The notes under the pieces: generated by a model
Told to the model about the DNA's origin: nothing
Database searches by the model: none
Seen by the model: only the letters and a program-made list of their open reading frames with translations
DNA from: Flavobacterium gawalongense
Lineage (GTDB): Bacteria > Bacteroidota > Bacteroidia > Flavobacteriales > Flavobacteriaceae
Reading direction: 5' to 3'
Length of the DNA: 64,000 bases
Assembly: GCF_007097265.1 (NCBI RefSeq)
Contig: NZ_VJZP01000010.1
Location: 51,091 to 115,090 of the forward strand
Position numbers and translations under genes: made by a program
Shown here: positions 47,035-56,081 of the stretch, in pieces
How positions within the stretch are numbered: the stretch's first letter is position 1
Layout: each line of letters opens with the position of its first letter

Positions 47035-48660
47035 ATGCCAACCGACTGTATCAGCTATCAAAATTCCGGGTATTTCTCTCCTTTGATGAATGATTATTTA
47101 GACCAAAAGACAAACTTACAATCCTTATACAACAGGTTCCCAACGCTTGAAAACTTTGAAGCACAAATTCAGGAGAAGCAAACTAATTTCCCCTCCCCAA
47201 CCCTCCCCGAAGGAGAGGGAGTCGAAATAAATAAAAGAAGTGTTTTGGTTTCCGTTTTACAAAAACAATACTTAAATGTTGAAACTACGGTTTTGACCAA
47301 ACAAAATATTAACGCTTTAGGCAACACAAATACATTTACCGTTACTACAGGACATCAATTAAATTTATTCAGTGGTCCTTTATATTTCTTGTATAAAATC
47401 ATTTCGACTATTAATTTGACCACCGAATTAAAAGCGAAATATCCAACGTATAACTTTGTTCCCATTTATTGGATGGCAACCGAAGACCATGATTTTGAAG
47501 AAATCAATTATTTTAATTTTAAAGGGAAAAAATTCCACTGGAACAGAGAAAGTACCGGTCCTGTTGGGAGATTATCCACTGAAGGTTTGGATGAATTTCT
47601 TGAAATATTTGCACTAGAAATTGGTTCAAGTTTGAATGCAAACACCATAAAAAAATTATTTGAGGACTCTTACATCAAACATGACAATCTAGCCGATGCC
47701 ACAAGACATTTAGCTAATGTACTTTTTGGAACGTATGGCTTAGTTATTCTTGACGCTGATAATCAAGATTTAAAACGCAACTTTGTTCCTTTTGTAAAAG
47801 AAGAATTGCTGCACCAGTCTTCTCATCCATTAGTACTTGAAACTGCCGAGAAACTAAAAGACTACACCATTCAAGTAAATCCTCGTGAAATCAATTTGTT
47901 TTATATCGAGGATAATTTACGTGAACGTATTCTATTTGAAAACGGGAAATACAAAGTAAACCATACTAAAATTGAATTTTCGGAAACGGAAATTCTAACA
48001 CTTTTGGAAAACCATCCTGAAAAATTCAGTCCTAACGTGATTATGCGTCCGTTGTATCAGGAAGTAATATTACCCAATTTATGTTACATTGGCGGAGGTG
48101 GAGAAATTGCGTATTGGCTGGAATTGAAATCATTTTTTGCTTCTGCAAAAGTGACTTTTCCAATGCTTTTACTAAGAAATTCAGTGTTATTAGCAACCGA
48201 AAAACAAGGAAAAAAGGCAGATAAACTGGACTTAATCTGGAAAGATTTATTTTCAAAACAAGCAGATTTAGTAAACAGTAAAACCAAACAATTTTCTGAA
48301 TTTCCAATCGATTTAACCAATTTAAAAGAACAATTGCAAAAACAATTCCGAGCACTTCATGAAATTGTAAATCAAACGGATGAATCTTTCGCTGGAGCTG
48401 TAAAAGCGCAAGAAGTAAAGCAAATAAAAGGATTGGAAAATCTGGAAAAACGTTTGCTGAAAGCACAAAAAAGAAAATTGAGCGATGTATTGCAACGCAT
48501 CACTGAATTGCAAAACGAATTGTTTCCTAACCAAAGTTTACAGGAACGTCAAGCTAATTTTTCGGAATTCTATTTAGAAAACGGAGAGCGTTTAATTCCT
48601 AAATTAATAAATCAATTAAAACCTTTAGAGTGTAATTTTGATATTATTATACTTCCATAA
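47035..48660 (+). CDS. bshC: Bacillithiol biosynthesis cysteine-adding enzyme BshC
   Basis: 541 residues. Family signatures are the PTDCISYQNSGYFSPLMNDY start, VTTGHQLNLFSGPLYFLYKI, YWMATEDHDFEEINYF and LYQEVILPNLCYIGGGGE, and a C-terminal coiled coil. It joins cysteine to glucosamine-malate in the last step of bacillithiol synthesis. The gene carries an in-frame GC-rich palindromic insertion encoding PSPTLPEGEGVE at about residues 53-64, in a region where homologues should have only a short loop. No other bsh gene is in the window. Confidence 0.93.
   Translation: MPTDCISYQNSGYFSPLMNDYLDQKTNLQSLYNRFPTLENFEAQIQEKQTNFPSPTLPEGEGVEINKRSVLVSVLQKQYLNVETTVLTKQNINALGNTNTFTVTTGHQLNLFSGPLYFLYKIISTINLTTELKAKYPTYNFVPIYWMATEDHDFEEINYFNFKGKKFHWNRESTGPVGRLSTEGLDEFLEIFALEIGSSLNANTIKKLFEDSYIKHDNLADATRHLANVLFGTYGLVILDADNQDLKRNFVPFVKEELLHQSSHPLVLETAEKLKDYTIQVNPREINLFYIEDNLRERILFENGKYKVNHTKIEFSETEILTLLENHPEKFSPNVIMRPLYQEVILPNLCYIGGGGEIAYWLELKSFFASAKVTFPMLLLRNSVLLATEKQGKKADKLDLIWKDLFSKQADLVNSKTKQFSEFPIDLTNLKEQLQKQFRALHEIVNQTDESFAGAVKAQEVKQIKGLENLEKRLLKAQKRKLSDVLQRITELQNELFPNQSLQERQANFSEFYLENGERLIPKLINQLKPLECNFDIIILP
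47190..47226. repeat. Palindromic element inserted in the bshC coding sequence
   Basis: CCCCTCCCCAACCCTCCCC-GAA-GGAGAGGGAGTCGAA, in frame. It folds as CCCTCCCC / GGAGAGGG with a one-base mismatch. It is homologous to the radical SAM element (41836-41870) by the CTCCCC, AACCC, AGGAG and TCGAA blocks. Confidence 0.7.
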
Positions 48661-48693
48661 AAGCTTTAAAAAAATTTAACTACAAAAAAAAGA

Positions 48694-49965
48694 ATGACCA
48701 AAGAACGCTTAATTTCACTTGATGTATTTCGAGGATTTACAATTTTATTAATGACAATTGTCAACAATCCCGGAAACTGGGACACGGTTTACCCTCCTTT
48801 ATTACACTCTGATTGGAATGGCTGCACTCCTACTGATTTGGTTTTTCCGTTCTTTATTTTCATTATGGGCGTGGCGGTTTCATTTGCAATGCCTACTAAA
48901 ACTTTTGACAGCACCACTTTCAATAAAATAATGGTTCGTTCACTACGTATGTTTTGTTTAGGAGTATTCTTTAATTTTTTTGGAAAAATACAACTCTTCG
49001 GACTGGAAGGAATTCCTTTATTGATAGGACGGTTAGCCATTACAATTGGAGTGGGTTATGCACTAATGGGTAATTTTTCTTTAAAAAACAAAACCTATTT
49101 GATGCTTTCAATACTTGGTGCGTATGTATTTCTGGCTTTTAGCGGAATTGAAGCCTATCACGACGTGAGACTTCCAGGCGTTTTACAACGCATTGGAATT
49201 GTATATTTTGTAATAACTCTTTTGTATTTAAAAACTACTCAAAAAACACAACTTATAGTAGCTTCAACGATTTTATTAGGATATTGGGGAATAATGACAC
49301 TGGTGCCAGTTCCTGGAATTGGATTAGCAAACCTTGAAAAAGGCACTAATTTAGCGTCTTGGATGGATGGAGTTTTATTAAAAGATCATGTGTGGGCAGT
49401 AACAAAAACTTGGGATCCGGAAGGAATTCTAAGTACCATACCCGCAATTGCTTCCGGAATAATTGGACTACTTACTGGACAATTGCTCAATCGTCCTTTG
49501 CCAAAGATTGAAATTGCAAAAAAAATGGGAATCGCAGGAATCAGCCTAATCCTTGTAGCGCTTTTATGGTCTATTGCATTTCCTTTAAACAAATCACTGT
49601 GGACCAGCTCGTTTGTTTTATATACATCAGGTTTAGCAATACTTTCTTTAATTCTTTTTTATTATGTTATTGATATCGCAAATTATAAAAAATGGACCAA
49701 GTTATTTCTTATTTGGGGTGTAAATCCCATGATTGTCTTCTTCTTTACAGAGATCATTCCGCAAGGGTTGGAAATGATTCAATTTCAAAATCCAGAAATT
49801 CCTTCCGAGCAAATCAATCTTCAAAACTATCTTTATAGCTTTTGGATTGCACCCTTTTTCAATAATCCGATGACGGCTTCTTTAGCTGGTGCTTTAATTT
49901 ATGTAACGATTTGGTCTTTCATTTTAGGACTGTTTTATAAACATAAATTAATCTTTAAGGTTTAA
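48694..49965 (+). CDS. Multi-membrane-spanning acyltransferase (HGSNAT/NagX-like)
   Basis: 423 residues with about ten to eleven hydrophobic segments. The family start RLISLDVFRGFTILLMTIVN, then TPTDLVFPFFIFIMGVAVSFA, PGVLQRIGIVYF and WTSSFVLYTSGLA are typical of DUF5009/heparan-alpha-glucosaminide acetyltransferase-like proteins. In bacteria these are thought to acetylate glucosamine or other amino sugars across the inner membrane, using cytoplasmic acetyl-CoA. It begins 33 bases after bshC on the same strand, so cotranscription is likely. Substrate not proven. Confidence 0.88.
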   Translation: MTKERLISLDVFRGFTILLMTIVNNPGNWDTVYPPLLHSDWNGCTPTDLVFPFFIFIMGVAVSFAMPTKTFDSTTFNKIMVRSLRMFCLGVFFNFFGKIQLFGLEGIPLLIGRLAITIGVGYALMGNFSLKNKTYLMLSILGAYVFLAFSGIEAYHDVRLPGVLQRIGIVYFVITLLYLKTTQKTQLIVASTILLGYWGIMTLVPVPGIGLANLEKGTNLASWMDGVLLKDHVWAVTKTWDPEGILSTIPAIASGIIGLLTGQLLNRPLPKIEIAKKMGIAGISLILVALLWSIAFPLNKSLWTSSFVLYTSGLAILSLILFYYVIDIANYKKWTKLFLIWGVNPMIVFFFTEIIPQGLEMIQFQNPEIPSEQINLQNYLYSFWIAPFFNNPMTASLAGALIYVTIWSFILGLFYKHKLIFKV

Positions 49966-50042
49966 ATTTTTAAAAATTCGTATTAATCATAAATAAACAC
50001 CTTTTAATTGGCGCTTTATTAAATTAAACACATAAAAAAGTC

Positions 50043-50050
50043 TACTTTTG
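50043..50050 (+). promoter_or_regulatory. -7 promoter box upstream of ndk
   Basis: TACTTTTG followed by CACCC fits the TAnnTTTG -7 box and lies 24 bases before the ATG at 50075. No clear -33 TTG at the right distance. Confidence 0.5.
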
Positions 50051-50074
50051 CACCCAAATATAAAAATACAAAAA

Positions 50075-50494
50075 ATGGCTACGAATAGAACTTTTACAAT
50101 GATTAAGCCTGATGCTGTTGCTAACGGACACATCGGAAATATTTTGGCGATGATTACCAATGCAGGTTTCAAAATCGTTTCTTTGAAATTAACACAATTA
50201 ACTGTAGCTGATGCTCAAGCATTTTATGAAGTTCACGCTGCAAGACCATTTTATGGTGAATTAGTGGAATTCATGTCAAGAGGACCAATTGTTGCTGCAA
50301 TTTTAGAAAAAGATAACGCTGTTGAAGATTTCAGAACTTTAATTGGTGCTACAAATCCTGCTGAAGCTGCTGAAGGTACAATCCGCAAAGCATACGCTAC
50401 TTCTATTGGAGAAAATGCAGTTCACGGTTCTGATAGCGATGAAAATGCAGCTATCGAAGGTGCTTTCCATTTTGCTGGAAGAGAGCAGTTCTAG
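50075..50494 (+). CDS. ndk: Nucleoside diphosphate kinase
   Basis: 139 residues from the ATG at 50075 ([15 protein letters not shown]); a TTG at 50048 overlaps the promoter box and is rejected. The active-site His lies in [13 protein letters not shown], preceded by the family's [15 protein letters not shown] loop. It balances nucleoside triphosphates by phosphotransfer. The stop codon TAG (50492-50494) overlaps the left arm of an inverted-repeat element that starts at 50493. A terminator lies 60 bases downstream, inside that element. Confidence 0.96.
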   Translation: MATNRTFTMIKPDAVANGHIGNILAMITNAGFKIVSLKLTQLTVADAQAFYEVHAARPFYGELVEFMSRGPIVAAILEKDNAVEDFRTLIGATNPAEAAEGTIRKAYATSIGENAVHGSDSDENAAIEGAFHFAGREQF

Positions 50495-50739
50495 TATTCA
50501 GTGTTCAGTTTTTAGTGTTCAGTCACAGATTAAAACTGAAAACCAAAAAAAATAGAAAATCCCGTTCAAAAATGAAACGGGATTTTTTTTTGACACAAAT
50601 TTCAATAATTTTTCACAAATTAAGCATTCTGTTATATTGGAAATCTATGTTATTATTTATGTTAAATATGAATTCTACTGGTAAGCATCTTTTTTATTTA
50701 CAATCACAACTGAACACTAAAAACTGAACACTGAATACT
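50493..50739. repeat. Inverted-repeat element after ndk (CAGTGTTCAG type)
   Basis: A perfect 31-bp inverted repeat, 50493-50523 against 50709-50739 (AGTATTCAGTGTTCAG plus TTTTTAGTGTTCAGT), encloses ~185 bases with the ndk terminator and no open frame. The arms themselves contain GTGTTCAG twice. A related element lies at 57418-57530. The ends and size are MITE-like, but no transposase or target duplication is seen. Confidence 0.75.
50557..50590 (+). terminator. Rho-independent terminator after ndk
   Basis: AAAATCCCGTT / AACGGGATTTT arms around an 8-base loop, then eight T. It lies inside the inverted-repeat element. Confidence 0.85.
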
Positions 50740-50745
50740 TAAAAA

Positions 50746-51042
50746 CTATCTCAAAACAACATCTTTAACCACATCACGACGAAGTTCCTCGTTAATCATG
50801 GCAACAATTTTTGATCTTCCATGACTTAATTCTTCCCTTAATACTGACGAAGTTAGCTCCACATACAACGTACTTCCTTTCAAAACCACATTATTAGTAT
50901 AACTATTCACACCGTTCCCCATAAGATTTTTCCATGCGTCTTTAACGTCAATCTGGTCCATTCCGGGTTGTAATTTGTTCACTTGGATAATTTGTTTCAA
51001 AACATCCCCTATCGTACTTTGATTATTTAACCTTTTTGCCAT
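50746..51042 (-). CDS. DUF721 (DciA-like) protein
   Basis: 98 residues. The pattern STIGDVLKQIIQ, VKDAWKNLMG, LYVELTSSVLREEL and VVKDVVLR matches the DUF721 domain. Family members such as DciA act in replicative helicase loading, although the Bacteroidota forms are less studied. The start overlaps the 3' end of the upstream lipoprotein gene by 20 bases, so they are likely coupled. Confidence 0.85.
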   Translation of the reverse strand: MAKRLNNQSTIGDVLKQIIQVNKLQPGMDQIDVKDAWKNLMGNGVNSYTNNVVLKGSTLYVELTSSVLREELSHGRSKIVAMINEELRRDVVKDVVLR

Positions 51043-51466
51043 CGCCCACTAAATTTATTGGTCCCGTTTTCTTGTAATGATATTCCTTTTTCTCTGTATT
51101 CAGCAACACTAATTCACCATCCGTCAAAGTGATTAATTCCTCACTCCATTTCGTAAAAGGAGTCGAATAATCAATATAAACTTTATCGTCTTTGAATCGT
51201 ATCGTCACGTTTTCATAAGCATCATTCACCAAAAAAGTCCCGTCTAATTGCGGCATCACTTTCTTCCGAATTCCTTTATTATTTTTGTCAATTTTGAAAT
51301 AATCATAACTTTCATTTATGTTATAATCCTTATCTTTTTCCTTCTCAAAAGTAACCTTCTCGATTTCCCAATATCCATTTAATTTCTCAACATCGGCAGG
51401 CTTTATCTTTTGCTGACAAGCCACAAAAAAGAGTGCTATAAAAAGAATGCAGAATGTGTTTTTCAT
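51023..51466 (-). CDS. Lipocalin-like lipoprotein
   Basis: 147 residues. The signal peptide is cut at a lipobox (LFFVACQQK). The sequence LNGYWEIEKVTF near the mature N-terminus and the later beta strands (VTIRFKDDKVYIDY, WSEELITL) match the lipocalin-like/DUF4923-type small barrel. Probably in the periplasm or outer membrane, binding a small ligand or acting as a structural lipoprotein. It overlaps the downstream DUF721 gene by 20 bases. Upstream (51482-51586) is a copy of the structured intergenic repeat. Confidence 0.75.
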   Translation of the reverse strand: MKNTFCILFIALFFVACQQKIKPADVEKLNGYWEIEKVTFEKEKDKDYNINESYDYFKIDKNNKGIRKKVMPQLDGTFLVNDAYENVTIRFKDDKVYIDYSTPFTKWSEELITLTDGELVLLNTEKKEYHYKKTGPINLVGDGKKVK

Positions 51467-51481
51467 ATTTAATTTATTTTT

Positions 51482-51586
51482 TAGGAGCTATTTCCTGCTG
51501 TCCGCTATATCTTTCCCGTCCTGAACTTGTTTCAGGATCATGAAACAAGTTCAGGACGGGAAAGGATGCCGCTTCCATCAGGGCTA
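51482..51586 (-). repeat. Structured intergenic repeat, copy A
   Basis: On the minus strand it begins TAGCCCTGATGGAAGCGGC and ends ACAGCAGGAAATAGCTCC. The middle carries a perfect 24-bp inverted repeat (51511-51534 against 51541-51564, 6-base loop) containing TCCTGAACTTGTTTCA. Same end motifs as copies B and C. Located between the lipocalin-like and serine hydrolase genes. Confidence 0.7.
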
Positions 51587-51719
51587 TGGCATTCGCATTA
51601 AAAAGAAGCTTTATTCCAAGGACAAAGTTAAACTTAATAAATTCAAACAAAAACAAAAAATTTAAAACACATTAAACTATTTTCTATATTTTTGGTCTTA
51701 CCCTACAAATAGCCAGAAC

Positions 51720-52796
51720 ATGTTAAAAACAATCTACAGCCTGCTTTTCGCGTTTTTGTGCATGAGTTGCAGTTCAGAATCTGCTGACCCAACTCCCACT
51801 CCTACACCAACAGAAACGCTATACTTTCCTTCGTTAACAGGTACAACTTGGGAAACAAAATCAATTGCAAGTTTGGGTTGGAAACAAACCGCTGTTCAGC
51901 CACTTTTGGATTATTTAGAACTGAAACACTCCAAAGGCTTCATTATTCTAGTGAATGGCAGAATTGTATTGGAAAATTATTTCAATGGGCATTCAGCAAC
52001 GACCAATTGGTATTGGGCAAGCGCCGGAAAAACATTGACAGCAACACTAACGGGGATCGCGCAACAAGAAGGTTTATTGAATATCAACAATAAAGTTTCA
52101 CAATACATTGGAACTGGTTGGACAAGTGAAACATTAGCCAAAGAAAATCTAATTACCTGCAAAAACTTACTCACCATGACTTCTGGTATCGAGGACATTG
52201 CTAATGGCGATGATGTCTCTCCGGCAAGTCTGCAGTACAAAGCCGATGCAGGAACGCGATGGGCCTATCATAATGTGTATGTAAAATTACAAGATGTTAT
52301 TGCACAAGCTTCCAGTCAAACTTGGAGCACTTATTTCAATGCAAAATTAAGAGACAAAATAGGAATGGATGGCGCTTGGTTCCAGTCTGGAAATAATTCT
52401 GTTTACGGAAGTACCACGCGAAGTATGGCACGTTTTGGTTTATTGATGTACAACAAAGGAAAGTGGGACAACAACGTTATTCTAAACGAAACCTATTTCA
52501 ACGAAGCAACAACTACTTCTCAAAACATAAACCTTGGATACGGTTATTTATGGTGGCTCAACGGAAAAACCAGTTACCATTTACCCCAATCACAACTTAC
52601 GATTCCCGGAAGTATTATACCATCTGCACCAAACGATATGTTTATGGCTTTGGGGAAAAATGACCAAAAAATCTATGTCATTCCAAGCAAGAAAATGGTC
52701 GTAATCAGAATCGGAGATGCTGCCGATAATGTCAATCTGGCTTTATCCGATTTTGATGAAACGCTATGGGAGAAAATTAGTGCATTGTATCAGTAA
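51720..52796 (+). CDS. Serine hydrolase lipoprotein (class C beta-lactamase fold)
   Basis: 358 residues. The lipobox is FLCMSCSSE, followed by a Thr/Pro linker. The active-site motifs are SAGK (Ser and Lys, ~106-109) and YHN (~177), as in class C beta-lactamase/DD-peptidase relatives. The third motif is not clear. A typical C-terminal block, YGYLWWLNG and MFMALGKNDQKIYVIP, supports the family. It probably hydrolyses a peptide or ester in the periplasm or outside; it need not act on antibiotics. Single gene. Confidence 0.9.
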   Translation: MLKTIYSLLFAFLCMSCSSESADPTPTPTPTETLYFPSLTGTTWETKSIASLGWKQTAVQPLLDYLELKHSKGFIILVNGRIVLENYFNGHSATTNWYWASAGKTLTATLTGIAQQEGLLNINNKVSQYIGTGWTSETLAKENLITCKNLLTMTSGIEDIANGDDVSPASLQYKADAGTRWAYHNVYVKLQDVIAQASSQTWSTYFNAKLRDKIGMDGAWFQSGNNSVYGSTTRSMARFGLLMYNKGKWDNNVILNETYFNEATTTSQNINLGYGYLWWLNGKTSYHLPQSQLTIPGSIIPSAPNDMFMALGKNDQKIYVIPSKKMVVIRIGDAADNVNLALSDFDETLWEKISALYQ

Positions 52797-52797
52797 T

Positions 52798-52980
52798 CTA
52801 CTTCGTTTTCAATCGTTTCATAAAACCTAAAACAAAGAAAACCAAACCAATTACCAACAAAAAATAATAGAAACCAATACTTTTATCTCTGATAAGATTA
52901 GCCAATACTAAGGAAATGATGCTCACTAAATAAAGATACATCGGAGGTATATTTTTTAAAGAAGAAAAATTCATTATCAA
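52798..52980 (-). CDS. Small two-TM membrane protein next to ftsY
   Basis: 60 residues with two hydrophobic segments (MYLYLVSIISLVLANLI and YYFLLVIGLVFFVLGFM) and a basic tail (KRLKTK). It starts 5 bases after the ftsY stop, so they are cotranscribed. No family name recognised. An alternative start at the second Met (MNFSS) would give 58 residues. Confidence 0.65.
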   Translation of the reverse strand: MIMNFSSLKNIPPMYLYLVSIISLVLANLIRDKSIGFYYFLLVIGLVFFVLGFMKRLKTK

Positions 52981-52984
52981 ATTA

Positions 52985-53938
52985 TTATTTAAAAAAACTA
53001 TCTACAAACTCATATTTATTAAAAACCTGCAAATCCTCAATTCCTTCACCTACACCTATATATTTTACCGGAATTTGAAATTGATCTGAAATCCCAATGA
53101 CAACTCCACCTTTGGCAGTTCCGTCCAGTTTGGTTACGGCTAAACAAGTAACCTCTGTAGCGGCAGTAAATTGTTTGGCTTGTTCAAAAGCATTTTGACC
53201 GGTTGAACCATCCAAAACCAATAATACGTCGTGTGGCGCATCAGCAACCACTTTTTGCATCACTCGTTTTACTTTGGTCAATTCGTTCATTAAATTCACT
53301 TTATTGTGCAAACGTCCTGCAGTATCAATAATGACAATATCGGCATCTTGTGCCACCGCCGATTGTAAAGTATCAAAAGCTACAGAAGCAGGATCACTCC
53401 CCATATTTTGTCTTACTATAGGAACACCCACTCTATCCGCCCAAATTTGCAGTTGATCGATGGCTGCGGCACGAAAAGTATCCGCTGCACCTAAAACCAC
53501 TTTATAGCCTGCTTTTTTGAATTGATACGCTAATTTACCAATAGTGGTGGTTTTCCCAACTCCATTTACACCTACCACCATTAAAACATAAGGTTTTGTT
53601 TGAGTCGGAATTACAAATTCAGTTGCTTCACCTGAGTTGGTCTCCGATAATAAAGCGGCGATTTCTTCACGCAGTATTTGATTGAGTTCCTCAATACCCA
53701 GGTATTTATCTGAGGCAACACGGTTTTCGATTCGGGTGATTATTTTCAATGTGGTATTCACACCAACATCTGAGGCAACAAGGATTTCCTCTAAATTATC
53801 TAAAACTTCATCATCAACTTTTGACTTTCCGGCGACAGCTTTAGTTAACTTCGAAAAGAAATTTGTTTTTGATTTTTCAAGACCTTTGTCTAATGTTTCT
53901 TTTTTCTCGGAAGAAAATATTCTTTTAAAAAAACTCAT
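52985..53938 (-). CDS. ftsY: Signal recognition particle receptor FtsY
   Basis: 317 residues from the ATG at 53938 (MSFFKRIFSS), preferred over an in-frame ATG 45 bases upstream whose extension (MSYFTLYFILN) looks unlike FtsY. The acidic N-terminal region is short; the NG domain has GVNGVGKTTTIGKLA (P-loop), DTFRAAA, DTAGRLHNKVNLM and TKLDGTAKGG. It docks SRP-ribosome complexes at the membrane. Upstream are DUF4295, rpmG and rpmB with a terminator in between. Confidence 0.96.
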   Translation of the reverse strand: MSFFKRIFSSEKKETLDKGLEKSKTNFFSKLTKAVAGKSKVDDEVLDNLEEILVASDVGVNTTLKIITRIENRVASDKYLGIEELNQILREEIAALLSETNSGEATEFVIPTQTKPYVLMVVGVNGVGKTTTIGKLAYQFKKAGYKVVLGAADTFRAAAIDQLQIWADRVGVPIVRQNMGSDPASVAFDTLQSAVAQDADIVIIDTAGRLHNKVNLMNELTKVKRVMQKVVADAPHDVLLVLDGSTGQNAFEQAKQFTAATEVTCLAVTKLDGTAKGGVVIGISDQFQIPVKYIGVGEGIEDLQVFNKYEFVDSFFK

Positions 53939-54013
53939 TTTATAAATAGTATTAAGAATGAAGTATAAAGTAAAATAACTCAATACTATTTTCTGACGGT
54001 AAATATAAAAAAT

Positions 54014-54045
54014 AAAAAAGCTACTTCCGAATGAAAGTAGCTTTT
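54014..54045 (-). terminator. Terminator between DUF4295 and ftsY
   Basis: On the minus strand, AAAAGCTACTT / AAGTAGCTTTTTT arms around an 8-base loop, then a T-rich tract. It closes the rpmB-rpmG-DUF4295 unit before ftsY. Confidence 0.8.
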
Positions 54046-54065
54046 CTATATAATATGCTTATGAA

Positions 54066-54218
54066 TTATTTCTTTTTCAAGAATTCATCAACTGCTTCTG
54101 GAGTCATAATAGATTCTACGAATGTATATGCTCCTGTTACTGGAGATTTCACCATTTTAATGGCTTTTGATAATCTCTTAGAAGATGTCTGTAACGATGC
54201 TACTGTTTTCTTTGCCAT
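54066..54218 (-). CDS. DUF4295 family small protein
   Basis: 50 residues, read directly from the DNA: MAKKTVASLQTSSKRLSKAI, then KSPVTGAYTFVESIMTPEAV and a DEFLKKK end. This tiny basic protein is conserved in Bacteroidota next to rpmG and rpmB and probably associates with the ribosome. It follows rpmG by 9 bases on the same strand. Confidence 0.88.
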   Translation of the reverse strand: MAKKTVASLQTSSKRLSKAIKMVKSPVTGAYTFVESIMTPEAVDEFLKKK

Positions 54219-54227
54219 GACTAATTA

Positions 54228-54410
54228 TTATTTAATTTCTTTATGAACAGTTACACGTTTCAAGATTGGATTAAATTTTTTAATCTCTAATCTGTCCGGA
54301 GTATTTTTTTTGTTCTTTGTTGTTATGTATCTTGAAGTCCCTGCAACACCTGATGTTTTGTGTTCAGTACATTCTAAAATTACCTGGATTCTATTACCTT
54401 TCTTTGCCAT
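54228..54410 (-). CDS. rpmG: 50S ribosomal protein L33
   Basis: 60 residues: [56 protein letters not shown]. Length and motifs are standard. It has a single Cys in ILECTEH, so it is the non-zinc form. It lies between rpmB and DUF4295. Confidence 0.95.
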   Translation of the reverse strand: MAKKGNRIQVILECTEHKTSGVAGTSRYITTKNKKNTPDRLEIKKFNPILKRVTVHKEIK

Positions 54411-54437
54411 CTTGCTATTTTTTTATTTTGGAAGGGA

Positions 54438-54674
54438 TTATTTAATAAATCCTTCTGACTGCGCTTTTTTCAAAACTGCAGCGATTCCATTTTTATTAAT
54501 TGTTTTTATCGTAGATGCAGCTACTCTTAGAGTAATCCATCTATCTTCTTCTGGAAGATAAAAACGCTTTTTAACTAAGTTTACAGAAAATTTTCTCTTA
54601 GTTTTGTTCATAGCGTGAGAAACGTTATTTCCTACCATCGCTCTTTTACCTGTAAGGTCACAAACTCTTGACAT
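54438..54674 (-). CDS. rpmB: 50S ribosomal protein L28
   Basis: 78 residues: [47 protein letters not shown]. Typical L28. First gene of the rpmB-rpmG-DUF4295 cluster, 27 bases before rpmG. Confidence 0.95.
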   Translation of the reverse strand: MSRVCDLTGKRAMVGNNVSHAMNKTKRKFSVNLVKKRFYLPEEDRWITLRVAASTIKTINKNGIAAVLKKAQSEGFIK

Positions 54675-54749
54675 TATACTTATCTTTTATCGTTATTCAA
54701 AATCAGGGTGCAAAGAAAAGAAAAATAAACCTATTAAGCAAAGAAAATA

Positions 54750-56000
54750 TTACACATTTTTCAAAATTTCTTTCTGTAATAGCTCTAAACTTTTAATTAC
54801 CGCTCTATCTATCACTTTTTCACGGGGTTGACCAAAATTAAATTCTTCAACAATTACTTCACTCGGTGTCGCCAATGCGATAAAAACTGTTCCAACCTCA
54901 GCATTTGAATCCCCTTTTAACGGTCCTGCGTTTCCAGTTGCAGCAATTGCATAATCCGTTTTCATGATTCGTTTTACACTTAAAGCCATCGCCGAAACTA
55001 CTTCCCTACTCACAACAGAATGCTCTTTTATGAGGCTTTCCGGAATACCCAAAACGTTAATTTTAACCTCTGTCGCGTACGAAACCACACTCCCTTTAAA
55101 ATATTTGGAAGAACCTGAAACCGAAGTCAAAACTTCAGCGATTTTTCCTCCTGTGCAACTTTCGGCAGTTGAAATGGTTTTATTTTGTTTTGTCAGTATT
55201 TTTCCTACTACAACCTCTAAGGTTTCATCATCCTCAAAACCAACGATAATATCATGGATTATTGCATCCAGCGAACTTACATTTTTCTCAATAGCAGCCT
55301 CTAATTTTTCTTTATCGGTACCTCGAGCCGAAAGACGCAAACGCACTTTCCCCGGACTTGGTAAATAAGCCAATTTAATGAATTCAGGAAGGTTATTTTC
55401 CCAATCTTCAATTCGCTCGGCCACTAGACTTTCGCCTTGACCGTAGGTAAGAATTGTTTTGTGAATAATATAAGGGCGTTTGTATTCTCGGACAACTTTT
55501 GGGATTATTTCATGTTCCACTAAATATTTCATTTCATAAGGGACTCCGGGAAGCGAAATAAAAACGGTATTTTCTTTTTTCATCCACATGCCAGGCGCTG
55601 TACCTACCTGATTGTGAAGCACCGTGCATTTTGACGGAACCAGTGCCTGATCCTTGTTGATTTGGGTAATTGTTCGTTTATAAAAACCCTCTATAAGCTG
55701 CGTAACATGAGCTAGGACTTCCTGATCAACAATCAATTCATCTTCAAAATAATCACAAAATGTTTTTTTGGTAACATCATCTTTTGTGGGCCCTAAACCA
55801 CCGGTAATAATAACCAAATCAACTGTGTTTTGAAGGGTCAAAAACGTATCTAAAATGTGTTTTTTATCGTCGCTTATCGAAATCATTTCATTGATTTCAA
55901 CACCAATTTTGTCTAACGATTTTGCAATAAATCCAGAATTCGTATCGACAATTTGGCCTATTAAAATTTCGTCACCTATAGTAACTATGGTTGCTTTCAT
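54750..56000 (-). CDS. cinA: CinA family protein (competence/damage-inducible, nicotinamide nucleotide amidase)
   Basis: 416 residues with two domains. The N-terminal molybdopterin-binding-like domain ([40 protein letters not shown]) spans ~1-170. The C-terminal CinA amidase domain ([29 protein letters not shown]) spans ~250-416. It probably acts in pyridine nucleotide recycling, deamidating NMN and hydrolysing ADP-ribose derivatives. It lies about 75 bases upstream of rpmB on the same strand. Confidence 0.94.
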   Translation of the reverse strand: MKATIVTIGDEILIGQIVDTNSGFIAKSLDKIGVEINEMISISDDKKHILDTFLTLQNTVDLVIITGGLGPTKDDVTKKTFCDYFEDELIVDQEVLAHVTQLIEGFYKRTITQINKDQALVPSKCTVLHNQVGTAPGMWMKKENTVFISLPGVPYEMKYLVEHEIIPKVVREYKRPYIIHKTILTYGQGESLVAERIEDWENNLPEFIKLAYLPSPGKVRLRLSARGTDKEKLEAAIEKNVSSLDAIIHDIIVGFEDDETLEVVVGKILTKQNKTISTAESCTGGKIAEVLTSVSGSSKYFKGSVVSYATEVKINVLGIPESLIKEHSVVSREVVSAMALSVKRIMKTDYAIAATGNAGPLKGDSNAEVGTVFIALATPSEVIVEEFNFGQPREKVIDRAVIKSLELLQKEILKNV

Positions 56001-56081
56001 TTTTTGATTTAGGTTGGAGATTTGGGATTTCGTTCTGAAATCAACATTCGTTAATCATCATTCAACATTCAAACTTAGATT

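Noticed and set aside
50048..50074. TTG start for ndk
   Set aside because: It overlaps the TACTTTTG -7 box; NDK N-termini start at [11 protein letters not shown] sequence.
51474..51656. 60-residue open frame in the gap before the serine hydrolase
   Set aside because: It runs through structured repeat copy A; its peptide is a translation of the palindrome.
51720..52796. Antibiotic-resistance beta-lactamase
   Set aside because: The SxxK and YxN motifs define a broad serine hydrolase family; lipoprotein form and lack of a clear third motif do not support a resistance role.
53939..53983. Upstream ATG for ftsY
   Set aside because: The extra 15 residues (MSYFTLYFILN...) are unlike FtsY, which usually begins with MSFFKRIF-type sequence in this group.
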